Part shown: positions 42,760 through 49,683 of the stretch, in pieces | Position numbering within the stretch: position 1 is the stretch's first letter | Layout of the letters: each line of letters begins with the position of its first letter | NCBI GenBank assembly: GCA_905221605.1 | Contig: CAJNDS010002753.1 | Coordinates: 1 to 51,000, forward strand | DNA: 51,000 nucleotides | Source of the DNA: Symbiodinium natans | Taxonomy: Eukaryota; Sar; Dinophyceae; Suessiales; Symbiodiniaceae | Direction of reading: 5' to 3' | The notes under the pieces: model-generated | Database searches by the model: none | What the model was told of the DNA's origin: nothing | What the model saw: the letters and a program-made list of their open reading frames with translations, nothing else | Position numbers and translations under genes: made by a program

Positions 42760-45631
42760 GGTTTAGGGTTGAGGGTTGAGGGTTGAGGGTTTAGGGTTTA
42801 GGGTTTAGGGTTTGGGCTCCAGCTTGGGGTGAAAAGGCTCTGTAGACTTGGCCCTTAAAGCGCAAAGTACCTGCCTGGATCCGACTGAGGCGGTTGGCTG
42901 TCTGGGCTGCTGATGGGCATCCTGGTGGGACGGAACCTGAAGGCCGTTTAGGGTTTAGGGTTTAGGGCTTAGGGTATCAGAGATTTACTTTCCAGAGAGC
43001 ACAGTACCCCTCAATTAAAGGAAGGTACCTTAACATATACAGGGATCTTTATTTTGATGTACGGTATATTTCTTAATAAAGGGGTGTTGGTCTGTCAAGG
43101 TTTGAACGATTTGGGAGGCGTGCGCGTAGTACGGCTTAATTTCAGGGTTGAATTTAGGAGGCTTTGGCCTGTCTTAGCAATGTCACAAAACGATCCATAC
43201 TTGACAGAACTGACCACACCACGCGTGATTCCAACTTGCTTTCGCGCGTGGCCTGCTGCAGATTTAGTCAGGCCACGCTTTGAGGGTTTAGGGTTTAGGG
43301 TTTAGGGTTTAGGGTTTAGGGTTCCCGCCGCCGACCACTGAAGATGCACAACTTCGAGTACATCTTCGAGGCAGTGGCAGCGGTGTGCTTGTGCCCTGGA
43401 TTGGAGGTACGGGTAACCTAAACCCCAAACTCATCGGTTTCCCTACCCCCCCTCCCCTAAATTCCCCCGGGCATAGCCTAGTTAGGTTCGGCTTACTGAT
43501 CGCTAAATAGCCTTAATCATGGGGGGGAACCAGGGGGGGGGGGGCAGAAGGGGAATCCATGACAAACCCTCATCCTTCTTTCATGTAGGCTCAGGGCTAG
43601 GAGCGTCGGCCTGAGGTACAAGGTCTGAAAAAATTTCCGGGGTTGACCGGGATTAACAATTAAGTTCGGGGTTTGACTGGGAAAAAATGAAGTTCCATGG
43701 GCCTCAATCCCTATGTAGCCACCCTAAACCCTAAACCCTAAACCCTAAACCCTAAACCCTATATCATGAGAAACATCTTAGGGGACCCTATCCGCAGCAT
43801 TTGCGACATCGGGTCTAATCTTCAGTACAAAAGACTGGGAGCTGCAAGACAGACCACCCGAAACGCATTACCCTGCCTTCAAAGTTAGGTGTTCAGGGTT
43901 TAGGGTTTAGGGTTAAGGGTTAAGGGTTCAGGGTTTAGGGTTGGGGCTTCAGGGTTTGGGTTTACAAGAATCCTGGAACCAGAAACCCTAAATACTGTAC
44001 CTAAACTCAAATCCCGAGAACCTTGACAGCCCACTGCGCCGACGAAACCCTAAACCCTGAACCCTAAACCCTGAACCCTTAACCCTAAATCCTGGACCCT
44101 GAACCCTTAGCCCCAAGGCTGGGCATGTTGATCTTCGCCATTGTTTGGTTGCAGAACTGGCCTCCAAGATCCGTCTTCGAGGAGACCCCAGAGTCGCTGG
44201 GAGGGTGGGAGCCCCAAACCCCAAACCCTAAACCCCAAACCCCAAACCCTAAACCCTAAACCCTAAATCCTAAACCCTGAACCCTGAACCCTGAACCCTG
44301 ACCCCCCCTAAACCCTAAACACCCTAAGCCCTAGCCCTAAACCCTAAACCCCAAAGCTTTGATCTAGGGGCTTCGACCCACTTGAACCAAAAGGGCAGCC
44401 TGCTGTTGTTCCTATGTTGCTCCTGGGTGGCCCAGTTAGGACCCAGGCGGTACTTGGAAACCCTTTTGACTTAGCAAGGTGGGGTTTAGGGTTTGGGGTT
44501 TAGGGTTTAGGGTTTGGGGTTTCTGGTTAGAAAGGTGGGTTGTGGGGATTAAAAGAAGGTTTCAGGGGATACCAGGTCGACTTACTAAGTCAAACGAGCT
44601 TCCAAGTACCCTCCCCGGAGTAGGCCCTTGTTCCCTGTTTTTTTAGGGTGTAGGTTCCCTGATAACACCTTTAAACAAAAACAGGCATCCTCTTTATTCC
44701 TAGGCTACTCTTGCGTCATCCTAAAACCTAAACCCTAAAGCCTAAACCCTTTTAATTCCCAGGGAAACAGGGCTCCCCGTCTTTCACATGTGGAAGCTTG
44801 CGACATGGACATTCAATGACCGCACTTGGAGCTTGGTGTTTACTACTATTTGCTTAAGAACATACCCCCACCCGCCCCTCACCCCTGAAATGAAAGAGAA
44901 TAATCCCTATAATGCCCTTGTAAGGAAGAGCACTTTACACTTTTGTTGGGGGGGGGTTCTTAAGCAAATAATAGTCTAGGGTTTAGGTTTCAGGCTTTAG
45001 GGTTCAGGGTTCGAGATTTATGTTCAACCCTTCACGGTTGTGAAGCAGAAGCCCTAGTTAGCCCTTCACCCTAGCCTATAACCGACACAGGCCAACCCCA
45101 AAACTAGAAATCCATCCCAACTGGCTCCAAGCAGTCCCGGCACCCGCACCACGCTTGCGCGTGGTTCGATCTTTGCAGAGGTATTTGACCCGTGTTCGCT
45201 TATGTTGGCTGCGTCGAAAAGGTTGTTATGCGTGTACCCTTGTAAACCCAGTGATGTGATTTGCTTCTTTTGTTAGGGTTGTCCCTTACAACCCCCTTAA
45301 AGCCAAAAAGGGTACCCTTTTAATGCCTGGGTTACTCTTGGGTCCAGCCTTTGTAAACCCAGTGATGGGGTTTTCATAGGCGTTTTTCTTTCTCTGAACA
45401 TCCCGCAAGACATCCAGGTTTAAGGGCGAGCATCCCGAAGCCTAATCCTTAAACCCTAAACCCTAAACCCTAAACCCTAAACCCTAAACCCTAAACCCTA
45501 AACCCTAAACCCTAAACAAGTAGTCCCCCAAGCCCCCTCAGCCTTTCGAGAAGGCCGAGGAGGACGCCTGGTGCTGGGTGCGGCAGGCCGAAAACCCTCG
45601 GAATTCTCCTAGCTTCGAGGAGCCGGAGTAG
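33779..45631 (+). CDS. rhomboid-family intramembrane serine protease gene, multi-exon
   Basis: Rhomboids cleave transmembrane substrates inside the membrane with a Ser-His dyad. Predicted exons: 33779-33843, 34329-34384 (end uncertain), 34484-34580, 34805-34885, 36309-36348, 37182-37253, 38685-38757, 39262-39284, 40981-41098, 41748-41825, 42454-42559, 42890-42945, 43344-43406, 44155-44204, 44763-44835 and 45542-45631 (TAG). Phases match from 34484 to the stop except the 41825/42454 junction. Key parts: QRDCVDLRYQGWR then FSHASLMHILGN (TM2 with the H-x-x-x-N motif); LVGMSAGVYALMG (GxSxG with catalytic Ser); VIMNWGQMEFR; NISHGSHFG+GWLSGLLMG (catalytic His, split by an intron); NLKA then MHNFEYIFEA. 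The C-terminal tail is FEKAEEDAWCWVRQAENP and on to the stop. Introns after 34885, 37253, 38757, 41098 and 42559 need GC donors. The N-terminal exons are inferred only from phase, and the true start was not found. Confidence 0.82.
33845..33897. repeat. TTTAGGG array directly after an exon
   Basis: Seven perfect heptamers start within a few bases of the donor at 33844. Confidence 0.93.
33901..34014. mobile_element. MITE family A, copy 6
   Basis: Starts ctaggactcagagtcgcccc and ends aggttgctcttgggtctag. It abuts the TTTAGGG array at 33845-33897. Confidence 0.8.
34940..35050. mobile_element. MITE family A, copy 7
   Basis: Left end ctaggacccagagtaggccc is the family consensus, the core is intact and the right end is aggttactcatggctctgg. 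Confidence 0.82.
35135..35237. mobile_element. inverted-repeat element (CTGAGTAAGC... / ...GCTTATGAACTCAG)
   Basis: acttaggagctgagtaagcacacttttacacttc is roughly the reverse complement of gaagtgtacacgttttgggggcttatgaactcagc. Single copy seen here. Confidence 0.55.
35281..35389. mobile_element. MITE family H
   Basis: Terminal inverted repeats of about 40 nt: ccctaagggtccatgtaccc and (other end) gtacatggacccttaggg, with the inner atatagtatatacttgggcc / ggccaagtatgtaccatata also paired. ggtttggtga precedes it and also occurs 150 nt upstream. Confidence 0.85.
35480..35580. repeat. TTTAGGG tract
   Basis: Mostly perfect heptamers with a ttgtaggg variant. Confidence 0.9.
35595..35675 (+). CDS. candidate exon, not placed in the rhomboid chain
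   Basis: Acceptor ttcctgttcag, frame SFPSIGLPPGPFTRMNLSPT then SVLQQL, GC donor (AG|GCCCTA). The alternative frame ILPQHRPSTRPFHPNEPKPH is also open. Joining 34885 to 36309 in phase works without it, so it may be alternative or false. Confidence 0.35.
35868..35961. mobile_element. MITE family L
   Basis: Ends caaaaagttggaaaccttttcaa and cttgagtttccaactttttgg are inverted. Lies in degenerate CCCTAAA sequence. Confidence 0.7.
36050..36270. repeat. degenerate CCCTAAA region
   Basis: Heptamers, octamers and CCCTTAACC / AACGCCCTAA variants. Confidence 0.75.
36390..36445. repeat. TTTAGGG tract
   Basis: Seven heptamers downstream of the exon at 36309-36348. Confidence 0.85.
36595..36758. mobile_element. 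MITE family D, left-truncated copy
   Basis: Right end ttaataagtaccatcaacctccaagt is intact. An inner hairpin (aaccttttggggtaatataatcc / taatcccaaaggttaccc) replaces the usual core. Confidence 0.55.
37109..37170. repeat. CCCTAAA array before a rhomboid exon
   Basis: About nine heptamers end 12 nt before the acceptor at 37181. Confidence 0.93.
37264..37345. repeat. TTTAGGG tract after a rhomboid exon
   Basis: Starts gggtttaggg within 11 nt of the predicted GC donor at 37254. A GT donor in the tract itself (37265) is an alternative but would break the phase to the next exon. Confidence 0.9.
37436..37519. repeat. pure TTTAGGG array
   Basis: About twelve perfect heptamers. Confidence 0.95.
37617..37728. 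mobile_element. MITE family G
   Basis: 112-bp element with 37-nt terminal inverted repeats differing at one position: catatgggtggttgtcaaaa at the left and ttttgacaacccatatg-type sequence (ttttgacaaccacccatatg) at the right. The loop is about 38 nt. Only one copy is in this window. Confidence 0.92.
38552..38641 (+). CDS. candidate exon or ORF, not placed
   Basis: Acceptor gtgtcagtcag, frame DCHLLQACKLARRRGAQKPN then AYKPLKT and TGA. It lies inside a rhomboid intron and does not fit its phase chain, so it may be false or alternative. Confidence 0.2.
38816..38888. repeat. CCCTAAA tract
   Basis: C-rich heptamers with CCCTTAG variants inside the intron after the rhomboid exon at 38685. Confidence 0.85.
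39795..39903. repeat. TTTAGGG array
   Basis: About thirteen heptamers, mostly perfect, in the long rhomboid intron between 39284 and 40981. Confidence 0.93.
40025..40110. repeat. CCCTAAA array
   Basis: C-rich heptamers with CCCTAAG variants, about 120 nt after the G-rich array at 39795-39903, so the two could pair. Confidence 0.9.
40625..40655. repeat. 31-nt poly-G run
   Basis: An unbroken run of 31 G in a rhomboid intron. Confidence 0.95.
40926..40950. repeat. (TG)n microsatellite close to an exon acceptor
   Basis: About twelve GT units end 30 nt before the predicted acceptor of the GxSxG exon at 40981. Confidence 0.9.
41140..41375. repeat. degenerate to pure CCCTAAA region
   Basis: Starts within 40 nt of the GC donor at 41099 and becomes pure heptamers towards 41300-41375. 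Confidence 0.85.
41838..41980. mobile_element. inverted-repeat element M at a rhomboid intron 5' end
   Basis: gggctttaatggaaccccaaaacagg is roughly the reverse complement of cctgtttggggttcccattgaagtccc. A second inverted pair (taggagtata / tatactccta) lies inside. The element begins about 12 nt after the exon end at 41825. Confidence 0.75.
42220..42346. mobile_element. MITE family A, copy 8
   Basis: cctagaactgcgcggacccagagtaggcccttattc at the left (a short insertion within the end) and gggctactcttgggtctag at the right. Confidence 0.75.
42715..42815. repeat. TTGAGGG / TTTAGGG array
   Basis: About nine TTGAGGG units, then TTTAGGG. The homogeneous TTGAGGG block shows local spreading of a variant unit. 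Confidence 0.93.
42985..43092. mobile_element. MITE family E, copy
   Basis: agagagcacagtacccctcaatt at the left and aataaaggggtgttggtctgtc at the right, with the usual ggaaggtaccttaa / acggtatatttctta arms. Confidence 0.65.
43284..43325. repeat. TTTAGGG array just before an exon
   Basis: Six perfect heptamers end 20 nt before the rhomboid exon at 43344. This is a counter-example to the tendency for CCCTAAA to precede exons. Confidence 0.93.
43796..43888 (+). CDS. candidate exon, not placed
   Basis: Acceptor ctatccgcag, frame ICDIGSNLQYKRLGAARQTT then RNALPCLQ, donor gttagg. A good-looking exon by composition, but the chain 43406 to 44155 is in phase without it. Confidence 0.35.
   Translation, partial: SICDIGSNLQYKRLGAARQTTRNALPCLQS
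44452..44607. mobile_element. MITE family K with a TTTAGGG interior
   Basis: Ends acttggaaacccttttgacttagcaagg and ttactaagtcaaacgagcttccaagt are inverted. The interior starts as gggtttagggtttggggtttagggtttaggg. A left-end-like fragment (acttggaagccctgttggcttagta) occurs at about 9299 directly against CCCTAAA heptamers. Confidence 0.8.
44608..44717. mobile_element. MITE family A, copy 9
   Basis: accctccccggagtaggcccttgttccc and taggctactcttgcgtc, with the family core between. It directly abuts element K. Confidence 0.72.
44843..44974. mobile_element. MITE family C, copy 3, at a rhomboid intron 5' end
   Basis: Ends ctactatttgcttaagaac and gttcttaagcaaataatag are inverted. The element begins 7 nt after the predicted donor GTGTTT at 44836. 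Confidence 0.88.
45140..45223 (+). CDS. candidate exon, not placed
   Basis: Acceptor gatctttgcag at 45178 opens the frame VFDPCSLMLAASKR with donor gttgtt at about 45224. It is not needed by the rhomboid chain (44835 to 45542 is in phase). Confidence 0.25.
45262..45343. mobile_element. MITE family A, right-half copy
   Basis: Core gttgtcccttacaacccccttaaagccaaaaagggtaccc and right end gggttactcttgggtccag. The phrase cctttgtaaacccagtgatg flanks it on both sides (about 45239 and 45349), possibly a long direct duplication. Confidence 0.7.
45449..45518. repeat. pure CCCTAAA array before the last rhomboid exon
   Basis: Ten perfect heptamers end 23 nt before the acceptor at 45541. Confidence 0.95.
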
Positions 45632-45677
45632 GGTTTAGGGTTTAGGGTTTAGGGTTTAGGGTTTAGGGTTTAGGGTT
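45631..45677. repeat. TTTAGGG array starting in the stop codon of the rhomboid gene
   Basis: The stop TAG reads into ggagTAGGGTTTAGGG; seven heptamers follow. Confidence 0.93.
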
Positions 45678-45699
45678 TTTGATAAAGGCTTTATGGTAA

Positions 45700-45806
45700 C
45701 TAGGACCCGGCGGAGGCCCTTAGTCCCTCTTGTAGGGTGCAGGTTTCCTTATAAGCCCCTTCAAACCGACAAAAAGGGCACCCTTGTTAGGTTACTCGTG
45801 GGTCGG
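45700..45806. mobile_element. MITE family A, copy 10
   Basis: ctaggacccggcggaggccc and aggttactcgtgggtc with the core tttccttataagccccttcaaaccgacaaaaagggcaccc. Confidence 0.8.
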
Positions 45807-46260
45807 GGCCTGCATCTGCAGAAGCCAAAGCAGGCAACATAGGATGGATCCTACAAGGTTTTTTGTTTTTGGCCATAACCTGTTTGATGGCCATATCCTG
45901 GAACAAAACAAGGTGTTGGGCTCATATAGCAAGGTTTCTAAGTGTTCTTGTTGTTGCTGGGCGGAGGGAGGGTTTCGAATTCTTTCTTGGACTCCAGTTT
46001 TGCACAAAAGGCGTTTTGTTGATTGATGCCTGGGCTCTTGCGGTGGGATCTCGGTTCAGGCCCCATGATGGAGGTGAGTTGTCAAGGGTTTCAGGAATGC
46101 TGTAAGTAGCAGCATGTCTGACTGGTGTAGGGTCTGGACTTTAGGGTTTTCGGATTGGGTTAAAGCTTTCGGGTTTTAGAGCGGTTTGGGGCGGGGGGTT
46201 GCCGCTCCAAACCCATACCCTCAACCTCGGAATCGTCTGGGAACTGCTTCGTTTCGGAAG
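45807..46260. other. unassigned, downstream of the rhomboid stop
   Basis: An 80-codon frame (45784-46026) contains FVFGHNLFDGHILEQNKVLG, but it begins inside a MITE and has no conserved motif. It could be a candidate exon; I do not call it. Confidence 0.35.
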
Positions 46261-46279
46261 CAGGTTTATGGGGTGTACT

Positions 46280-46342
46280 CATATAGTTATATGTACAGTT
46301 ATAAGTACAGTTATAATTAATAAGTACCATCAACCTCCAAGT
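46280..46342. mobile_element. MITE family D, short truncated copy
   Basis: Right end aattaataagtaccatcaacctccaagt kept, with the inner tatatgtacagttataagtacagttata. Confidence 0.6.
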
Positions 46343-46660
46343 AGGGTGTCGGGCGGTGTCGGGTAGCCCTACCAGCCCTCAGGGTTGAAGGGTTTAAAGG
46401 GTTTCGGGGTTTCGGGTGTGCCCCTAAGGGTATGGGTTCAGTGTCTGGGGTTGGCCTTAGACCCTAAATCCCTACATCCCAAAACCCCTAAACCATAAGA
46501 GTATGGGTTCAGCTTCTGGTGTTGGCTTCATAAAGTGGTTGCTGAGAGGACTTGGACCCTTGGCGAATTGCCTTACTGCTACCCAACGGGGAAGAGCGCC
46601 AGAAAGACCTGAAACTGAAAAACCCGAAGGCCCCTACCTAGCGAAAAAAAACAGTATATA

Positions 46661-46755
46661 CTTGATAGCCTTTTTTTGTGGTTCTAGGTTCCCTTATACA
46701 GCAACCAACCCCAGAAAGGGTACCCTTATCATAATACGGATACGGGGCTACCAAG
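46661..46755. mobile_element. MITE family J, copy 3
   Basis: Ends cttgatagcc and acggggctaccaag. Core ggttctaggttcccttatacagcaaccaaccccagaaagggtacccttat. Confidence 0.75.
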
Positions 46756-46823
46756 CATATATATATATATACATTATATGTAGAGTAGTGTATGTGTGAA
46801 TGTACTGTAAGGAAATGAAACGA

Positions 46824-46897
46824 AGTGTAAGTGTAAGTGTAAGTGTAAGTGTAAGTGTAAGTGTAAGTGTAAGTGTAAGTGTAAGTGTAAGTGTAAG
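46824..46897. repeat. (GTGTAA)n array, tandem GTAAGT donor-like hexamers
   Basis: About twelve perfect copies of the hexamer; in another register every copy reads GTAAGT, the strongest 5' splice-site consensus. Confidence 0.95.
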
Positions 46898-47022
46898 GAA
46901 ATGTAATGTGTAATGCAATGTAATGCAATGTAATGTAATGTAATGAAATGCAATGTAATGTACTGTAATGTAATGTAATATAATGTAATGTAATGTAAGG
47001 TAATGTAATGTAATGCAATGCA
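46898..47022. repeat. (TAATG)n pentamer array, imperfect
   Basis: taatgtaatgcaatgtaatg and variants for about 120 nt. Minus-strand frames (repeating YITLH) are artefacts. Confidence 0.9.
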
Positions 47023-47041
47023 TGTATGTTAAGCCCTTCAG

Positions 47042-47073
47042 GAAGAGCAAATATCCTTCTGCATCGACTGCAG
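47042..47073 (+). CDS. candidate exon
   Basis: Acceptor agcccttcag, frame EEQISFCIDC, donor GTACCT, phase 0 to 2. Two Cys with a short spacing; unknown protein. It may open a third gene downstream of the rhomboid. Confidence 0.45.
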
Positions 47074-47170
47074 GTACCTTTCGTTTGGGATGCGGCGTTC
47101 GGCCCCCTAAACATTCAACTTCAACCCCAGACCCGGCCCGCTGCAAGGTCTACAACAACAGCCTCTTCAG

Positions 47171-47280
47171 GTCGTACAAGTGGCTGGGGTTGATTTGGCA
47201 GTCATTTTATTCTCCGGGCTCCTCTCCGTCTACAACCCTAAGCTTTATGCTACGCATTGTTCGATATCCCAAGCCCTAAA
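47171..47280 (+). CDS. candidate exon, phase-compatible with 47042-47073
   Basis: Acceptor gcctcttcag. In phase with the previous exon it reads SYKWLGLIWQSFYSPGSSPS. Another frame reads VVQVAGVDLAVILFSGLLSV, which would be a membrane segment. The 3' boundary is unclear. Confidence 0.35.
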
Positions 47281-47306
47281 CTCCCGCCGCAAACTAAATT
47301 TCACAA

Positions 47307-47337
<31 letters not shown>

Positions 47338-47372
47338 ACCCGCACTCCCCCCCCCACCCCCCCCCCCCACCC
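47307..47372. repeat. poly-C tract
   Basis: About 28 C, then further C runs broken by single A or G. Confidence 0.95.
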
Positions 47373-47448
47373 GAACCCTACCTTAAACCCTAAACCCTCA
47401 AATCCTAAACCCTAAACCCTGAACCCTAAACCCTAAACCCTAAACCCC

Positions 47449-47527
47449 CTCCCCTCCCCCCCTAAAAGTGCACTACAGGTAAAACCTAAACCCTAAACCC
47501 CCTCCCTCCCCTAAAAGTGCACTACAG
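47449..47527. repeat. duplicated acceptor-like segment (CCCCTAAAAGTGCACTACAGGT)
   Basis: ctcccccctaaaagtgcactacaggt occurs at about 47453-47480 and again at about 47508-47529, with CCCTAAA between. The second copy is the acceptor of the exon at 47528. Confidence 0.85.
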
Positions 47528-47593
47528 GTGGCAGTGCGTCTTCTGCAGCTCGGAGTCTTGCGTGAAGAGCTGGCCGCCCGGTCTCGACATGGG
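47528..47593 (+). CDS. candidate exon
   Basis: Acceptor gcactacag, whole codons VAVRLLQLGVLREELAARSR then HG, donor GTTTAG that opens a TTTAGGG array. An alternative frame gives WQCVFCSSESCVKSW, which is Cys-rich. Unknown protein. Confidence 0.4.
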
Positions 47594-47680
47594 GTTTAGG
47601 GTTTAGGGTTTAGGGTTTAGGTTTATATAGGGTTTAGGGTTTAGGGTTTAGGGTTTCGGGTTTAGGGTTTAGGGTGTTTA
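47594..47680. repeat. TTTAGGG array from a splice donor
   Basis: About eleven heptamers starting at the predicted donor. Confidence 0.9.
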
Positions 47681-47687
47681 GGGGCCC

Positions 47688-47770
47688 CAGAGAGCCTACA
47701 ACCCTTAATGAAGGAACCTTGAATCATATATCAGGCACCCGTTGTTGTGAATTTAGGGTAGATTCCTTAA
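47688..47770. mobile_element. MITE family E, left part
   Basis: ccagagagcctacaacccttaatgaaggaaccttgaatc at the left. The segment gggtagattccttaagctgggtttgggg is duplicated in tandem downstream (47756 and 47811). Confidence 0.5.
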
Positions 47771-48099
47771 GCTGGGTTTGGGGTTTAGGGTTTGGGGTTT
47801 AGGGTTTAGGGTAGATCCCTTAAGCTGGGTTTGGGGTTTAGGGTTTGGGGTTAAGGGTTTGGGGTTTGGGGTTTAGGGTTTAGGGTTTAGGGATTGCGGT
47901 CTTTGAGCTCTGGAGAGGAAGGGAGCAAAACATCCTCCAGGGCGCCCAAAAACGTTGGAACCCTGGCTTCAAAGTGTTAAACCCAAACCCTCAACCCTGA
48001 AAACCCCGAGTCCCTAAGCCCTATAAACCCTGAACCCTAACCCTAAACCCTAAACCCTAAACCCTAAACCAAAAACCAAAGCATTCCTGAAGCACTCAG

Positions 48100-48150
48100 G
48101 GCGACTCAGAAGCACATCGAGACGGTGGCGGTGTCGGCATGCGCCGCAGG
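48100..48150 (+). CDS. candidate exon
   Basis: Acceptor agcactcag, donor GTGAAG. Phase-0 frame GDSEAHRDGGGVGMRRR; alternative ATQKHIETVAVSACAA. Unknown protein. Confidence 0.4.
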
Positions 48151-48291
48151 GTGAAGACCATTGCTTGCAACTTGATCTGCAATCGTCCTAGTAGAATTTA
48201 GGGTTTAGGGTTTAGGGCTTAGGATTTAGGGTTTAGGGTTTAGGGTTTAGGACAAATAGGAGGGGGAGTTGCGAATTCCGGAATATATCAG

Positions 48292-48384
48292 AGACGGATG
48301 TCCAATCACCACCACCACCCCTGAAAACTTCGTGCCATGTGCGGCGCCTGCAAATGAGGAATTTCGAGCATTGACACAAAAACG
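48292..48384 (+). CDS. candidate exon
   Basis: Acceptor atatatcag, frame DGCPITTTTPENFVPCAAPA then NEEFRALTQKR, donor gttgtg. A coding-like stretch of about 30 codons; unknown protein. Confidence 0.42.
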
Positions 48385-48570
48385 AGGTTGTGAAACAGGT
48401 CGTGGGGGGGGTTGTGTCATGTGGTTGCGGTGCCGAAATTCTTTCGGGAAAGGATGGGGGGGGGGGGGGCTTAGGTTTTAGGGTTGAGGGTCTAGGGTCT
48501 AGGGTGTAGGGTGCAGGGTTTAGGGTTTAGGGTTTGGGGGGGAGGGGGCAGTTATTCTTGCCATTGCTTC

Positions 48571-48657
48571 TCGCCAGTCCGACGGCAGACTCCATGAAGC
48601 AGGAGGGGCTCCGATGTAAATATGAGCATGTTAGTCGAGTGCCATGTGGCTATCACT
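48571..48657 (+). CDS. candidate terminal exon
   Basis: Acceptor gcttctcgccag, frame PTADSMKQEGLRCKYEHVSR then VPCGYH and TAG. Could be the last exon of a gene beginning near 47 kb. Confidence 0.35.
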
Positions 48658-48904
48658 AGGAAGTGTAGGATCACCCAATTCTAACTCGACATTGTACCCA
48701 CTTCCCTAAAACTCTAAAGCCCCAAAACCCTACGACCCTACGACCCTGAAACCTTAAAACCCTAAAACCTTGAAACCCCCAAGCCCCAAAGCCTCAAAAC
48801 CCAAAACGCCCAAAGCCCTAAACCCTAAAAAACCCCAAACAAAAAACAACAAAAAAAACAACAATTATCCTAAATCCCTAAAAACCCAGAAGCCCGAAAC
48901 CCCC

Positions 48905-48949
48905 AACAAATTGCTTATTGGCGCTTGGATCGCCCAAGCAAGCCTTGAA
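48905..48949 (+). CDS. candidate exon
   Basis: Frame NKLLIGAWIAQASLE before a strong GTGAGT donor. The 5' boundary is not clear in the A/C-rich sequence upstream. Confidence 0.3.
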
Positions 48950-49012
48950 GTGAGTTTGGGGTCTTAGGATTAGGGTTTAGGGTTGAGGCCTAAACCCTAA
49001 ATCCTACACCCT

Positions 49013-49086
49013 AAGCCCCGTCTAGGATTTAGGGTTCAGGTTCCATTATAACACCCCGTTGAAACCATAGGTTTCTCTTGGGACCA
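49013..49086. mobile_element. MITE family A, partial
   Basis: gtctaggatttagggttcaggttccattataacaccccgttgaaacc ... aggtttctcttgggacc. Core and both worn ends. Confidence 0.55.
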
Positions 49087-49132
49087 AAAGTCGAAGGTGG
49101 GTTTAGGGTCTGGGTTTCGGGTTTAAGGTGCA

Positions 49133-49188
49133 GATGGTGGAACAGACCCTGAATCCGAGTGTCGCCCTATACACCGGAACAAAGTTTC
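49133..49188 (+). CDS. candidate exon or first exon
   Basis: Acceptor aaggtgcag, then ATG and frame MVEQTLNPSVALYTGTKFQ. The end is uncertain (no clear GT; ttctatcgg follows). Unknown protein. Confidence 0.35.
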
Positions 49189-49414
49189 AAGTTCTATCGG
49201 CCCTAAGAGTTCAGGGTTTAGGGTTTTCTTTAGGGTGTAGGGTTTTCACTCCACCCCCCCCCCCCCCCCCCCCACCGCGTGGTTCACTGTGGGCTCAGAG
49301 TTTAGGGTTTAGAGTTGAGGTGTTGGTTCAGGGTCCCCTCTCGCCGCTTGTGGTTCATGGTGGGCTTAGAGTTCAGGGTCATGGTTTTACGCAGTATTGG
49401 GCTTTGGGTTCTGT

Positions 49415-49555
49415 GCTTGGAGGTTCATGGTACTTAGTAACCCAATTATGACTGTACATATATCCCCATTATCACCATGTTAGGGCACTTGAGGGGTTAT
49501 AAGTGGGGTATAGGTCCACTTTTAACTGCGTTATAAGTACCATGAACCTCCAAGT
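49415..49555. mobile_element. MITE family D, copy 7
   Basis: Ends gcttggaggttcatggtact and agtaccatgaacctccaagt. Core ccatgttagggcacttgagggg. Confidence 0.88.
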
Positions 49556-49565
49556 GGGTACAGAT

Positions 49566-49680
49566 CGAGAAGCTGCACCTGCACTTCGTCGTTTGTCTGC
49601 GTGCGACAGGCTACTGTCGGTCGTTTTTGCGAGCTTGGCTCAAGACCTCTGGAATCGACCAGCACCTTCATACACGCCTT
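49566..49680 (+). CDS. candidate exon between two MITEs
   Basis: Acceptor agtgggtacag lies 10 nt after a family-D MITE; frame REAAPALRRLSACDRLLSVV then FASLAQDLWNRPAPSYTPSS, ending against a family-C MITE at 49684. Coding-like; unknown protein. Confidence 0.42.
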
Positions 49681-49683
49681 CAT

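Noticed and set aside
46638-47146. Minus-strand frames of 132 and 158 codons
   Set aside because: Direct translation of the GTGTAA and TAATG microsatellites.
49635-49645. Spliced-leader relic (ttggctcaag)
   Set aside because: A ten-base match lying inside a coding-like exon, with no match upstream of it.
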